Shown: in pieces, positions 44,601 to 54,269 of the stretch
How positions within the stretch are numbered: position 1 is the stretch's first letter
How the letters are laid out: every line of letters begins with the position of its first letter
NCBI GenBank assembly: GCA_051530055.1
Contig: CM121341.1
Span: 15,748,001-15,812,000 of the forward strand
Length of the DNA stretch: 64,000 nucleotides
Source: Neoechinorhynchus agilis
Lineage: Eukaryota; Acanthocephala
Direction: 5' to 3'
Notes under the pieces: generated by a model
Seen by the model: the letters and a program-made list of their open reading frames with translations, nothing else
The model's database searches: none
What the model was told of the DNA's origin: nothing
Made by a program: the position numbers and the translations under genes

Positions 44601-44861
44601 AAAATGTCGAGTTTAAGCTTTCGGAAAACAAAAATCGACGCTGAACACCAAAACGAGTTTAAATTGAACGGGAAAATCTTCGTAGACGCTTATTCGTCGA
44701 GGTATTTAAGCGATCACTTGTTTTCCAAAAGATTCCTGTTGATTATTATTATTGTATTTTTGAGCTTCTTAGGGTTGTTGCCAAAACATCTTGGGTATAA
44801 AAGGAAACGATTCACCGTTCGAAAGTCAAACTTCTCTCTCGTTCTCCATCAAACCTTAAAA

Positions 44862-45161
44862 ATGATCGCTCTTTGTTTGATCGCATTCACTTCAGTTGGC
44901 TTAAACAATGGAAATGAAAAACGCCAAGGCCGAGACTTTACATCGTCTGAGTACGATGAAATATTCGAGAAGATAAAAGAATTCATTCGAGATGAGGACA
45001 AATTTATTGATTTTCTAAAAAGGTTATTCGGCATCGGAGACCGGATATTCGAGGGAAATGACAGCTTAAGACATAGAATGAAAAGAGATGCGGATGGGCG
45101 ATATATAGACGTGTTTTATATTGCGGACTCGGATTCGGATCACAATTTTGACGAGATTTAG
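44862..45161 (+). CDS. Short secreted peptide precursor
   Basis: No family recognised. The 99-residue product starts with a plausible signal peptide, MIALCLIAFTSVGLNNG. Two dibasic sites follow, NEKRQGRDF and RHRMKRDADGRY, which could be processed by proprotein convertases. The middle is an acidic amphipathic helix (YDEIFEKIKEFIRDEDKFID then FLKRLFGIG), and the C-terminus is very acidic (IADSDSDHNFDEI). The upstream part of the open frame (44493-44861) overlaps foldback H and includes LLIIIIVFLSFLGLL; I prefer the ATG at 44862 because the signal peptide begins there. The 3' end of the coding region is repeated twice downstream (see the repeat at 45124-45445). Neuropeptide, toxin or antimicrobial precursors all remain possible. 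Confidence 0.55.
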   Translation: MIALCLIAFTSVGLNNGNEKRQGRDFTSSEYDEIFEKIKEFIRDEDKFIDFLKRLFGIGDRIFEGNDSLRHRMKRDADGRYIDVFYIADSDSDHNFDEI

Positions 45162-45445
45162 GAAATCATTCGAAGTGATAAGACGTACAGAAAATTTGTT
45201 CCGGAAAGTCGGACGAAATTTCGTATTCAATGAACAAACGAGAAAAGATGTTTTCAAGATCATAATTTTGACGAGATTCAAGAAATCGTAAAATGTAATG
45301 AGACGTACAGAAAATGACTATTTTTTCACCATACACCGCTTATCCAAGACCCCGATCGGTGGGCATAGTCATTTTCTGTACGTCTCATTACCTTTAAAGA
45401 TTTCTTGAGTCTCGTCAAAATTGTGATCCGAGTCCGAGTCCGTAA
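45124..45445. repeat. Duplicated and inverted copies of the peptide-gene 3' end
   Basis: Three related segments. A, 45124-45198: CGGACTCGGATTCGGATCAC, AATTTTGACGAGATTTAGG, GACGTACAGAAAA. B, 45258-45321, direct orientation: ATCATAATTTTGACGAGATT, AATGAGACGTACAGAAAATG. C, 45364-45445, inverted: CATTTTCTGTACGTCTCATT, GAGTCTCGTCAAAATTGTGA, CCGAGTCCGAGTCCG. B and C form a hairpin with a loop of about 42 bp. Confidence 0.85.
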
Positions 45446-45714
45446 AATAAGACACTTCTATAAATTTATTGAAAACATATTTTAGTAGATATATTTGCAT
45501 ACAACGGACAAAGTGAACAAAAAAGTTATCCCTTTCAAAAATATGAAGTCAAAATTTAAAGATATTCTTGACGATGGCATCAATTGCTTTGAGAGGCAAA
45601 ATCTGAGAACGACAGATGCCAATTAGTTTCAATGGTTGTATCCATCGATAGTTACAATAAATATTTTTGGGCAATCATTTCGATTTTTTAACGGTTTCAT
45701 TTGGTGCTTTTTAT

Positions 45715-46640
45715 ATTATAGCGAATTATAATAATCACAAATTCCTCCTTTTCGTCCAATTCTGCAACTGTCGTCCGCGTTGGATAGCTGCGCGGATTCG
45801 CTGCATCAGGAAGCTGCTAGAGCTCATGTCGCCGGTGGCATATTTCAGCATCGTTCCAAGTCGGGAAAGGAAATAATCGGCTTCTTTTCCGAGACATCCC
45901 AGCATTTCCACCGCAATCGGGATTAATATATATTGATGCCCATCGAGCGAGGAGTGCTTATGCCGCTTCTTTTCCGCGCTGAGGCTAGCGACTGCTCCCG
46001 GCTTTGAGGTGGCATCCCTAAGTGGGACGCCGCGAGCGTGTTAGGGCAAGTAAAATCCCAAACCAGTATTTTCCCGGAGCACCATGGGAGGAGAGTCGCT
46101 CCATCAGGGCGTTTACCGTCGTTCCGGGAAAGTTCGACTGGCTCGAGTCGAGCGAAAAAACTGACCGTCGAGAGGGCTTCCTTAATTATGTGGTTGACTG
46201 CTGAGTACCGTGCATGGCGAGCATTTGAACACTTGAAGTCAAGGCCGTGAATTCCCGACCTGTTCACTGTCGCCTGAGAAATTGATATCAACCGAAGTCC
46301 GACAGTGACGGTGATGACTTGGCCATCTTGCCTCGTGCCAACAGCCGTGATCAGGAAAGCCTTCAAGAAGTCGCTGGAGTGTGCAGCCGAGACTGCCAGG
46401 CTCTATCGGCGAGAGATGAGCATGAGTTGAGAAGCTGCTGATAAGACGCAGTGTGGAGCGAGGCAGTCCAACGTTTTTGGGAGTTTGTTTCCGTTGGAAC
46501 GACTTGCCCGAACATTAACGACCATTGAGCGTACGTTTCGAGCAGTTCAGGTGGTGGATGCGACTCAAATCGAGTGTATGGTGGGATGATTCTCAGAAAC
46601 AAGCCTGAAGATGCCGAAATCGATTTTTCGGATTTGTGTG
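45715..46640 (-). mobile_element. LINE family 1, divergent subfamily fragment
   Basis: Minus strand. LEPVELSRNDGKRPDGATLL, PWCSGKILVWDFTCPNTLAA then SH, and at the end FLMQRIRAAIQRGRQLQ define the nuclease region and C-terminal signature. Upstream, GIHGLDFKCSNARHARYSAV is a degraded zinc motif (CxC..HGL.C) and an older section reaches about 46640. Differences from other copies show a separate subfamily. Frame changes near 45930 and 46365. The 3' end touches a foldback B terminus (TATAGCGAATTATAATAAT at 45718). Confidence 0.7.
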
Positions 46641-46649
46641 AACGCAAAA

Positions 46650-47230
46650 AAAAACCGGCTGTTCCGATTAAACGGAATCTTAAAATTGGATCGATTCTTT
46701 ATAAATTGATCAGAATAAACGGTTGCTGGTCCACCAGAAGTATACAGCAACATTTGCTCTTATTTTTGAACGAATAATATTTTTTCTGGGTTGACCGATG
46801 ATTAATTTATGTGTTATAATGTTTTTTTTCCATTCCAAAAATTCTTAATCATTAGTTTCGTATCCATTTTTGACTGAACGTATTTATTGAAAAATAAAAT
46901 ATGTTTCCAATCGCACCCCATGCAAAGTTCGGATTTCCAGCGTTCAGAATGTCTTAATCGTGTCTTTTAAGACGTTTCAAAGACAGCGCAATGTAATAGC
47001 TTAAAACCATACACGAAAAGCGAAAATTAAACAAAAACAAATTCGTTGCCAAACTTTAAATGATCTCTCCAATTTCTCAATAGTCTCCGTACCGATTCAT
47101 ATCGAAGTTTTGTGGACATAAATGTTTGAAGATCGTCGAATATACGACGCCGTCGCTACTCGAGGCGGCAATTCTTTCACGGCGATTAATCGCGTATTTG
47201 TCTTTCGATATCGCCGTTTTGACTATCTTT
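46650..47230. other. No gene seen; FARS2 upstream region
   Basis: AT-rich spacer; the last 130 bp are more GC-rich (CGACGCCGTCGCTACTCGAG) and could be the promoter of FARS2. Confidence 0.35.
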
Positions 47231-47234
47231 AAAA

Positions 47235-48593
47235 ATGAACTTTAAGCGATTTCTTGGTACGGTCGCTTCATTGGAAATTGATGGTCGCTGGTATTCGGTT
47301 AACGGTGCTTGGTATAATTTAAATTCAAAATTGATTGAGCTTTCAAAAGAACGTCTCCATAAGCAAAAGTACCATCCGATTAAGCATATTTCGGATAGTA
47401 TTGTTCAAATTCTTACGTCGAATGGTTTCGTTCAAAATAAGTTTGACCATCCCATTGTTGGCGTCAAGGAATGTTTTGAAGACCTTCTCGTTTTTCCGAA
47501 TCATCCCAGTCGTGCTAAAAGTGACTGCTACTACATAAATGACCAATATTTATTTAAGATTCACTGAGTTCAATGATGACAGAGGGGGTCAAATGATTAA
47601 TTGAATCAGTGGACGAATAGATCGCATTGTTCCGCTCACGATTCTACCGTTCTCAAATCACAGTTTGTTCTAGAGAACCTGAGACGCGACCAAAAGTGTT
47701 CATTCTTCGTGATTGGCGATTGTTATCGCCGTGATCGTATTGATAACACTCATTTTCCCGTTTTCCATCAGGCCGATCTTGTGCATGCAACTACTGAAGA
47801 ATCCGATTCGTACCTGGTAGATCACATGAAGAAAACGCTCAATGAATTGATATCAAAATTAATTGGTTCAAGATCGCTACCTAAGCGATGGGTTAATGCC
47901 TATTTTCCGTTTACAGATCCTTCATTTGAGCTTGAAATCGAAGTTAACGGAAAGTGGCTAGAGATCTTGGGTTGTGGACTATTCAGAGCACCAATTCTTC
48001 ATCGGGCTCAACCTTCACTGAAAGCAAAGGCTTGGGCTGCTGGAATGGGCATAGAGCGCATTGCGATGATAAAATACTCAGTGCCGGATATTCGAATGTT
48101 TTGGTCAAAAAATCAGGAATTTCTAGACCAGTTTCGGTATGAAGATTGTAATGGCGACCAGGATGGGTTGGGTTGGAGTCCACATTTTCTTTTAATAGAA
48201 CTTTAGATACGCCATTGTGACGTCATATCATCGAAATCCGTTTTTAGGCCCGTCCTGGTTTCTCGCTAAATGAAATCCTTCACAGCAGCATCGATCAGTT
48301 CGTATCCTCCGTGCTTAATGGATATTTCGTTTTGGCTTCCAGAGAAACCTGGAAAAAATGTTGAAGTTGACTTTTGTGAGCTGGTTCGTGAATGTACTAA
48401 AGATCTTGGAAATTCAGTCCAAACAGTTAAACTCATCGATAGTTACAAGTGTCCAAAAACACGGCGAACAAGTCTTTGCTTTCGATTGTTCTATCAATCT
48501 TACGAGAGAACTTTAACTCGATCCGAGGTTAGTAAATACCACGAAGCAATTCGATTTGCGGTCGAACATCAATTGGGCGGAAGTGTAAGATAA
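47235..48593 (+). CDS. FARS2: Mitochondrial phenylalanyl-tRNA synthetase
   Basis: Single-chain class II synthetase that charges mitochondrial tRNA-Phe. Exon 1 (47235-47563) has HKQKYHPIKHISDSIV (human NQQHHPLWLIKERV) and VFPNHPSRAKSDCYYIND (motif 2 entry). Exon 2 (47621-48172) has HCSAHDSTVL, FVIGDCYRRDRIDNTHFPVF (motif 2), RWVNAYFPFTDPSFELEIEV, WLEILGCGLF and AWAAGMGIERIAMIKYSVPD then IRMFW (motif 3). Exon 3 (48286-48593) has MDISFWLPEKPG and the ferredoxin-like anticodon-binding domain: YKCPKTRRTSLCFRLFYQSY then ERTLTRSEV. The exon 1 donor is not GT: the best in-phase junction starts CTGAGT at 47564 and ends AATAG at 47620. The exon 2/3 junction (GTTGGA to TTCACAG) is my best fit. MNFKRFLGTVAS may be the mitochondrial presequence. 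Confidence 0.88.
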
Positions 48594-48599
48594 TGCCGT

Positions 48600-49710
48600 T
48601 TTCATAAAGTTTATCCACCAGAGTGAACAAAGTCTTTTCAATTTGTTAACTCTTTTTTCCTATTAATCTATCTTAGCGAATTCTATGTTTCGTTGAGAAG
48701 TTCGCTAGGCTCACCAGCCCGACTGAACCGGACAGCAGTAGCACTTTCCGAATATTATCCAATATAGACAAGTCTACACTTAGCCATTTTAAACCACATA
48801 GCGCATTATTCGCCTGAGAATTTGGTGATTGAGAAAATTAGTGATTTTTTATGTATTTACCTCCACAGAACGAAAATGTCTGACGAAACTCACGAAATAT
48901 TGTATGAAAGGTAAAACCCATTCTCGAACGCAGTAACGCTGTGTAAACTTTAATTGAATCAAAGGGGCCAAGTAGTAACTAAATTACTAAGATTTTCTCT
49001 TTGAAAAACGCAGACGCGCAATACCAAAAGACCATCTATATCCTTGAGCCGTCCGGTGTAGTCGTAGATCAAAAGATTTTTGAAAGTAAGTAACGATTAT
49101 CTCTGAATTGTAAGTCTACTTAAAGATTTTCTCTGTTGTTTTTGGCGTCTGTAGCCGGTTACATTTATGAAACGCGATTAAACGTACTCATTGCGAGAAA
49201 TTGTCGTAGTCCCCGAATAATACATATTTTATTGAATTTGTGGTCGCTACCAAACCTCATCGGTCATCTAAAACGATTTGGTTTTTGTTATTGTATGGCT
49301 CACAATCTAGAACCTTTTTCCGCAGAAGTGTGTTATTTACAAGTCGTCACTCTGTAAATAACTTTTTTGCACTAAAAACGTTCTTAGAATTTCGTCCAGT
49401 TTATCGGTATTAGTTTTTCAGGTTCAGAATGTCTTAAATATCGATATTTTGATCAAAAAGCCTTTTTAGATGACCCGAATAAGGCGAAAGTTTGCCTTTC
49501 GAAATATTTCTTAGCAATAAAATTTGTTTTAGATGAAGATGTTTATAATCAGCACATTTCAAAGATTTCCTATTTCGTTGTTATTTTTCGGTCATTTATG
49601 AACACCTGAAAGGAATTATTGTGAATGAATATATAGACAAATTTTATCAGTCATTTTGTCAATTCAAATCTAAAAATTAACAAGTGTTGTAAAGAAGTTA
49701 TTCATTTATA
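48600..49710. other. No firm gene; a few short spliced-looking bits
   Basis: An ATG at 48877 (MSDETHEILYE) is followed by a GT donor and an acceptor near 49024, but the resulting frame stops after about 22 codons. A foldback F fragment (CCTTTCGAAATATTTCTTAG) lies at 49495-49514. Nothing else is supported. Confidence 0.35.
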
Positions 49711-49715
49711 TCTGT

Positions 49716-49836
49716 GTTCTTTGGTGATGAGAAGAATAGATATTGATTTATTAATTCCCAATATTTCGTCCGTCTCGTCGGACTTCTTCAGATCTAAAAA
49801 GTAATCAATACCTATTCTTCTTATCAATAAAGAACA
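49716..49836. repeat. Foldback family I
   Basis: GTTCTTTGGTGATGAGAAGA then ATAGATATTGATT on the left; AATCAATACCTATTCTTCTT then ATCAATAAAGAAC on the right. The loop contains ATATTTCGTCCGTCTCGTCG, a string like other foldback interiors here. Confidence 0.8.
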
Positions 49837-50104
49837 AGAACATTCTTTAGTGACCCATCTCCGGTTTTGGCAAGCGACCACCGGTGATTTGAGGTTATTC
49901 AAACCCTTTTTACACGGCTGATTTGGGCACATAGCCCATCGATTTATTGCAGAATTAAGAGCTGGTCTGTTATTTTGCAGTCGTTTATGAACACCTGAAA
50001 GCAATCATTAAAAACGATGCGCTGGTCTGCTCTAGATACCCACGAACCATTCGGTTCTCGAGAAGGCGATGCACATTTTATTGACTAATGAAATCTAGAA
50101 ACTA

Positions 50105-50370
50105 AGATCAAAGTTACGTGTTGCTTTTCTAGCTGAAACAATTTGGCTATATTTCTAATTGATATCCGCGTACAATTGATTTTGTATTAAAATCCTCCGA
50201 AAATTATTTTCTCACTAATCATAAAAATATCATGCTGAGATCAAAGTTACGTGTTGCTTTTCTAACTGAAACAACTTGGCTATATTTCTAATTGATATCC
50301 GCGTACAATTGATTTTGTATTAAAATCCTCCGAAAATTATTTTCTCACTAATCATAAAAATATCATGCTG
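50105..50370 (+). repeat. Recent 133-bp tandem duplication
   Basis: Two head-to-tail copies, 50105-50237 and 50238-50370, each starting AGATCAAAGTTACGTGTTGC and ending AAAATATCATGCTG. I see only two differences (CTAGCTG/CTAACTG and CAATTTGG/CAACTTGG), about 98.5% identity. Confidence 0.95.
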
Positions 50371-50395
50371 TCTCAAATCAAGTCCTTCGGGATAA

Positions 50396-50595
50396 TACTA
50401 CACTTTCGGTGAGAATAATCCCGGTCATTACATATTTTATTTATTCGAAATATTTCGCGAGGTATCCTCGCCTCTTCAGTCATTATTTAATTTAAATACT
50501 TACAAACAATGACTGAAGAGGCGAGGATACCTCGCGAAATATTTCGAATAAATAAAATATATAATGACCGGGATTATTCTCACCGAAAGTGTGAT
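50396..50595. repeat. Foldback family F, complete copy
   Basis: Arms of about 90 bp, almost perfect: CACTTTCGGTGAGAATAATC, CCGGTCATTA, TTATTTATTCGAAATATTTC, GCGAGGTATCCTCGCCTCTT then CAGTCATT on the left, and the exact inverse on the right. The loop is about 20 bp around TAATTTAAATACTTACAAAC. The right arm is read as coding sequence by the EF-hand frame. Confidence 0.93.
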
Positions 50596-50973
50596 TTAAT
50601 AATTGCTTTTAAAATATTCGATAAGGACAACAATGGTCTTATAAGCAAGCAAGGACTTTTGGAAGCAATGGAGGCGTTCGGCGGAAATTTAAGTCGTATC
50701 GAAATCCGTAAAATTTTTGGGAAAATCGATACAGACAAATCCGGTGATATTGATTTCACTGAATTCATTCAGGCGATCGCGCTTCCGAAAAAAACGAAAA
50801 CGATTTGGACGCAAACTCCTCATCATATGCGCGGCCAATCAGATACGGCCGCCGATCCAAAGTTGTTGTTTAACATTTTCGACACGAACTTAGATGGATC
50901 TATTTCCCCGGATGAAATCAGAGAGGTTATGTTTTACGAATTAAGTCCAATAAAGAAGACGGAAATGCCCTAG
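50509..50973 (+). CDS. EF-hand calcium-binding protein with foldback-derived N-terminus
   Basis: Calmodulin/centrin-type protein. The frame from ATG 50509 is open for 154 codons. Residues 1-28 (MTEEARIPREIFRINKIYND then RDYSHRKC) are encoded by the right arm of foldback F. The EF-hand part starts immediately after: LIIAFKIFDKDNNG. Loop 1 (DKDNNGLISKQG) has Gly instead of Glu at position 12 and is probably weak. Loop 2 (DTDKSGDIDFTE) and loop 3 (DTNLDGSISPDE) are canonical. The frame ends KKTEMP without a fourth hand; a further exon is possible. Either the insertion replaced the original 5' exon, or the true 5' exon lies upstream and splices past the foldback (no clear AG just before TTAATAATTGC). 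Confidence 0.7.
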   Translation: MTEEARIPREIFRINKIYNDRDYSHRKCDLIIAFKIFDKDNNGLISKQGLLEAMEAFGGNLSRIEIRKIFGKIDTDKSGDIDFTEFIQAIALPKKTKTIWTQTPHHMRGQSDTAADPKLLFNIFDTNLDGSISPDEIREVMFYELSPIKKTEMP

Positions 50974-50974
50974 A

Positions 50975-51410
50975 TGTCATCGTTTCTTCAATCAAGTTAA
51001 CGAATTGACACTCCATGTTTACATCGACGTCCGTCCGAAAGGAAACTGCTGCTTGATTCGGTTGCTTCGTTGTACGCATCCTTAGGTAGTGGTTAACCAT
51101 TTCCAGTGAATTGAACTCTTTTCGAATTTCGTCTAAAGCACACAGTTGTCATTGATTAAAATCTGCATCGGACGGCTATCAGTCAATCTTTGAATCGATT
51201 GGTCCATCTCGATTTGTGTAATTAGCCCAAACGTGCTAAGCATAAAAATTGACTCGAAGGAGCGAATATTTTACTAGGAGTGCACGTCTTCGACGATTCA
51301 CCCACATACAAAAGTGTGAGTCAATGACACATATATCTTGCTCCCTCTTACTTTTTTCGTGATAGAGAAAAACACTCGAACTTCACGAAACATCTATAGC
51401 TCTCCATTTT
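50975..51410. other. Intergenic, MVP upstream region
   Basis: No coding block. It ends CATTTTTAAG immediately before the MVP start codon, an acceptor-like context. Confidence 0.4.
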
Positions 51411-51414
51411 TAAG

Positions 51415-54117
51415 ATGCCCACGTACCACTCAAAGGATTCACCAGAAAAAGTTATGATGCGAATACCTCCTAATCATTACATCCACGTCCTTGACAACAA
51501 TTTGAATATATCACGAGTTGAAATCGGACCGCAAACATTTATTCTAAAAGATCATGAAATGTTCTTAAATGAAAAACCAATTATGATGATTTCCGTTCCC
51601 CCTCTTCACTATTGTCTAATTGAGCATCCTGTTATCTATGAAAAGACTTCGGACGAAGGTGAGCCTAAAGTTTCTTTGGATAAGTATGGTCAAGCCCGAT
51701 TGCGCCACGGCGATAAGGAGTACCGTTTTGAACAAGAACCGTTTCCATTATATCCAGGTGAATTCCTACTTGTTAAACCTACACGCCTTCTGACTGTTCT
51801 GAGCAATGAGGCATTGCGTTTGAAGGCGAATGTAGATTTTGTCGAGGATGAAAAGACTAAGAGATACGCGGGTGAAGAGTGGTACTTCAAGGGTCCTGCG
51901 GTATATAAACCACGCAAGGAAGTGAGCGAGGTTGCAAAAGTTGGCTACCAAAACATAAAGCGGAACGAAGCTCTTCGAGTTCGGGCCGTAAAGGACTGTT
52001 TAGACTACAAAGGATTAAAGAGATTTGCAGGGGAGGAGTGGTTAATTCGGGAAGTCGGTGATTATTTGCTTGGAATCGAAGAACAGATTGTGAGTGTTGA
52101 ACATGCCGTTGTCTTGTACGATTGGAAAGCGATTTGCCTGGAAGCTGCAAGTAACCATACGGATGAGTTTGGCGTTAAACGTCGTGCTGGAGATCAGTGG
52201 CTGGTAACGAGTAAACTAACGGATGCGTATATTGCTGATACCTGCCAAACTATTGTTCAAGACATTAAGGCAACTGAACTTAATAAGTCACAATACTGCG
52301 TAATAGCCGACCCGGTCGATGAGAATGGGAAAAATCAAGTTGGAACTTTTAAATTGATTCGCGGTCCGGCGGTTTTCTTTCTACAGCCGGGTGAGAAAAT
52401 TGTGGATTCCATAAAACCAGTGTACCAGTTAACCGAAAACGACGGCCTTATACTTAAATGTATTGACACAATGGAAGGTCATCAAGTTGGGGACTTGTGG
52501 TCATTGCGTGGACCTTGTGAGTACGTTCCTCCGGTTACCGTTCAGGTGGTTAAGGAGCGGAAGGCTATTGCGTTGGATGAAAATGAAGGAGTTTATGTGA
52601 GAAATACTACCACAGGGAAGGTTAGGTCTGTCATTGGAGGGAACTATATGCTGACTCATGAAGAAGAGTTATGGGAAAAGCATCTACCTGCAGAGGTTTA
52701 CTTCGAATTTCTTTTGGGTTTCTAACCGTGTGATATTTAATATAGGTAGAACAGTTACTGTGGAAGGATCCATTGGCTGGCAGAAGTGTGAATCAACCTT
52801 TGTCTGCAATCGATCAAACGTCTTCACAACAAAGTGATTCTCAAAAAAGGAAAAAATATGAAGTTGTTCGATACCAACTACCTCACAATTCGGCCATTCG
52901 AGTCTATGATTTCCGGGAGAAGAAATCACGAGTGGTATTCGGTCCCGATCTTGTTTTGATGCAGCCAGATGAGGAGTTCACTTTGCTCAGCCTTTCAGGA
53001 GGAGTTCCAAAGCAACCAAACGCGATAAAAGCCATTTGTGTTCTTCTTGGACCCGATTATTTCGTCGATGTTTTTGTCATAGAAACGTCTGATCATGCTC
53101 GGCTCTCCCTAAGGCTTAGTATGAATTGGGCATTTGATGTCGTCGATAAATCGCCTGAAGAGCAGGCTAAAGTGTACAACGTACCCGATTTCATCGGGAA
53201 TGCTTGCAAAGCGATTGCTTCTAGAATTCGTGGACTTGTATCTTCTGTTCCTTTTGATGAGTTTCACAAGGTTAGTCTGCGAAGTTTATTCAAATATTAT
53301 CTTGACAAAAATGTCCAAATAGAATTCAGCAAAACTCATAAGGGAAGCAGTGTTTGGAATTGATTCCAAAACGGGTGAAGTGAATACATTGTTGACGTTT
53401 AAAGAAAACCACTTGAATATTACATCAATAGATATAATTTCTCTTGAACCGGTCGACCAAAAGACACGGGATGCGCTTCAAAGAACTGTTCAGCTGGCGA
53501 TTGAAATTACTACCAACTCACAAGAAGCAGTCGCAAAGCACGAAGCCCAGCGGCTGAAACAGGAGGCTGAAGGAAAACAGGAACGAAGAAAGATTCAAGA
53601 CGAAATAGAAGCTGAGAGGAAAAGAAAAGAGCTATTGGAATTAAAAGCCGAGAGCGCTACGATTGAGTCTTGTGGTCAGAGTATTGCGGAAGCTAAGAGC
53701 CAGGCTGAGGCTGCACGAATTGAGTCTGAACGAGCTGTTGAGCTTACCAAATTGAAGGAGCAAGCAGAAAACATAAAGGCGGAATCTGAATTCTCTCGAC
53801 TAAAACAGGCACGAGAAGCAGAATTAGAGTATATGACAAGAAAAAATGAAATTGAGTTGTCGAGACGGCTAAAGGAAGGCGAAATTGAAGTAGATAAATT
53901 CACGAAACAAATTCATGCTATAGGGAAGGAAACTATCGTAGCAATTGCTTCATCTGGTCCAGAAATGAAGGTTAAAATGCTTCAGGCTCTTGGCTTAAAA
54001 TCCGCTTTGATTACTGATGGAAATAATCCAATCAATTTGTTCGACACTGCTGGTGGCCTAATCGATTTCAATGTTGCCAGTTCTAGAAAAAGACAATTAT
54101 TGGATCCTGAAGAATAA
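51415..54117 (+). CDS. MVP: Major vault protein
   Basis: Shell protein of the vault ribonucleoprotein particle. Three exons, 51415-52695, 52746-53270 and 53323-54117, with GT-AG introns of 50 and 52 bp in phase, give 866 residues (human 893). N-terminal vault repeats begin [20 protein letters not shown] and continue with [20 protein letters not shown], a [20 protein letters not shown] repeat, [20 protein letters not shown] and [12 protein letters not shown]. The shoulder domain has [20 protein letters not shown] and [20 protein letters not shown]. The cap helix has [40 protein letters not shown] and a long coiled coil. The C-terminus keeps [20 protein letters not shown]. The Gly/Pro-rich human tail is shortened. 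Complete and apparently functional. Confidence 0.97.
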
Positions 54118-54269
54118 CAAAATTTTTTTACATCACTTCCATCCTGGATTTTTGTTTTCCAATAAAATCAATCAATGAACGAACGACATTGCCAAAGTAG
54201 TGCATATTGACTTTAATAGTTGTTTCGAATTAATAAAAGCAAAAAATCGAGGTTAAGCCTCTTTCGAGA

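Noticed and set aside
44493-44861. N-terminal extension of the peptide frame
   Set aside because: It runs through foldback H; the downstream ATG starts a better signal peptide.
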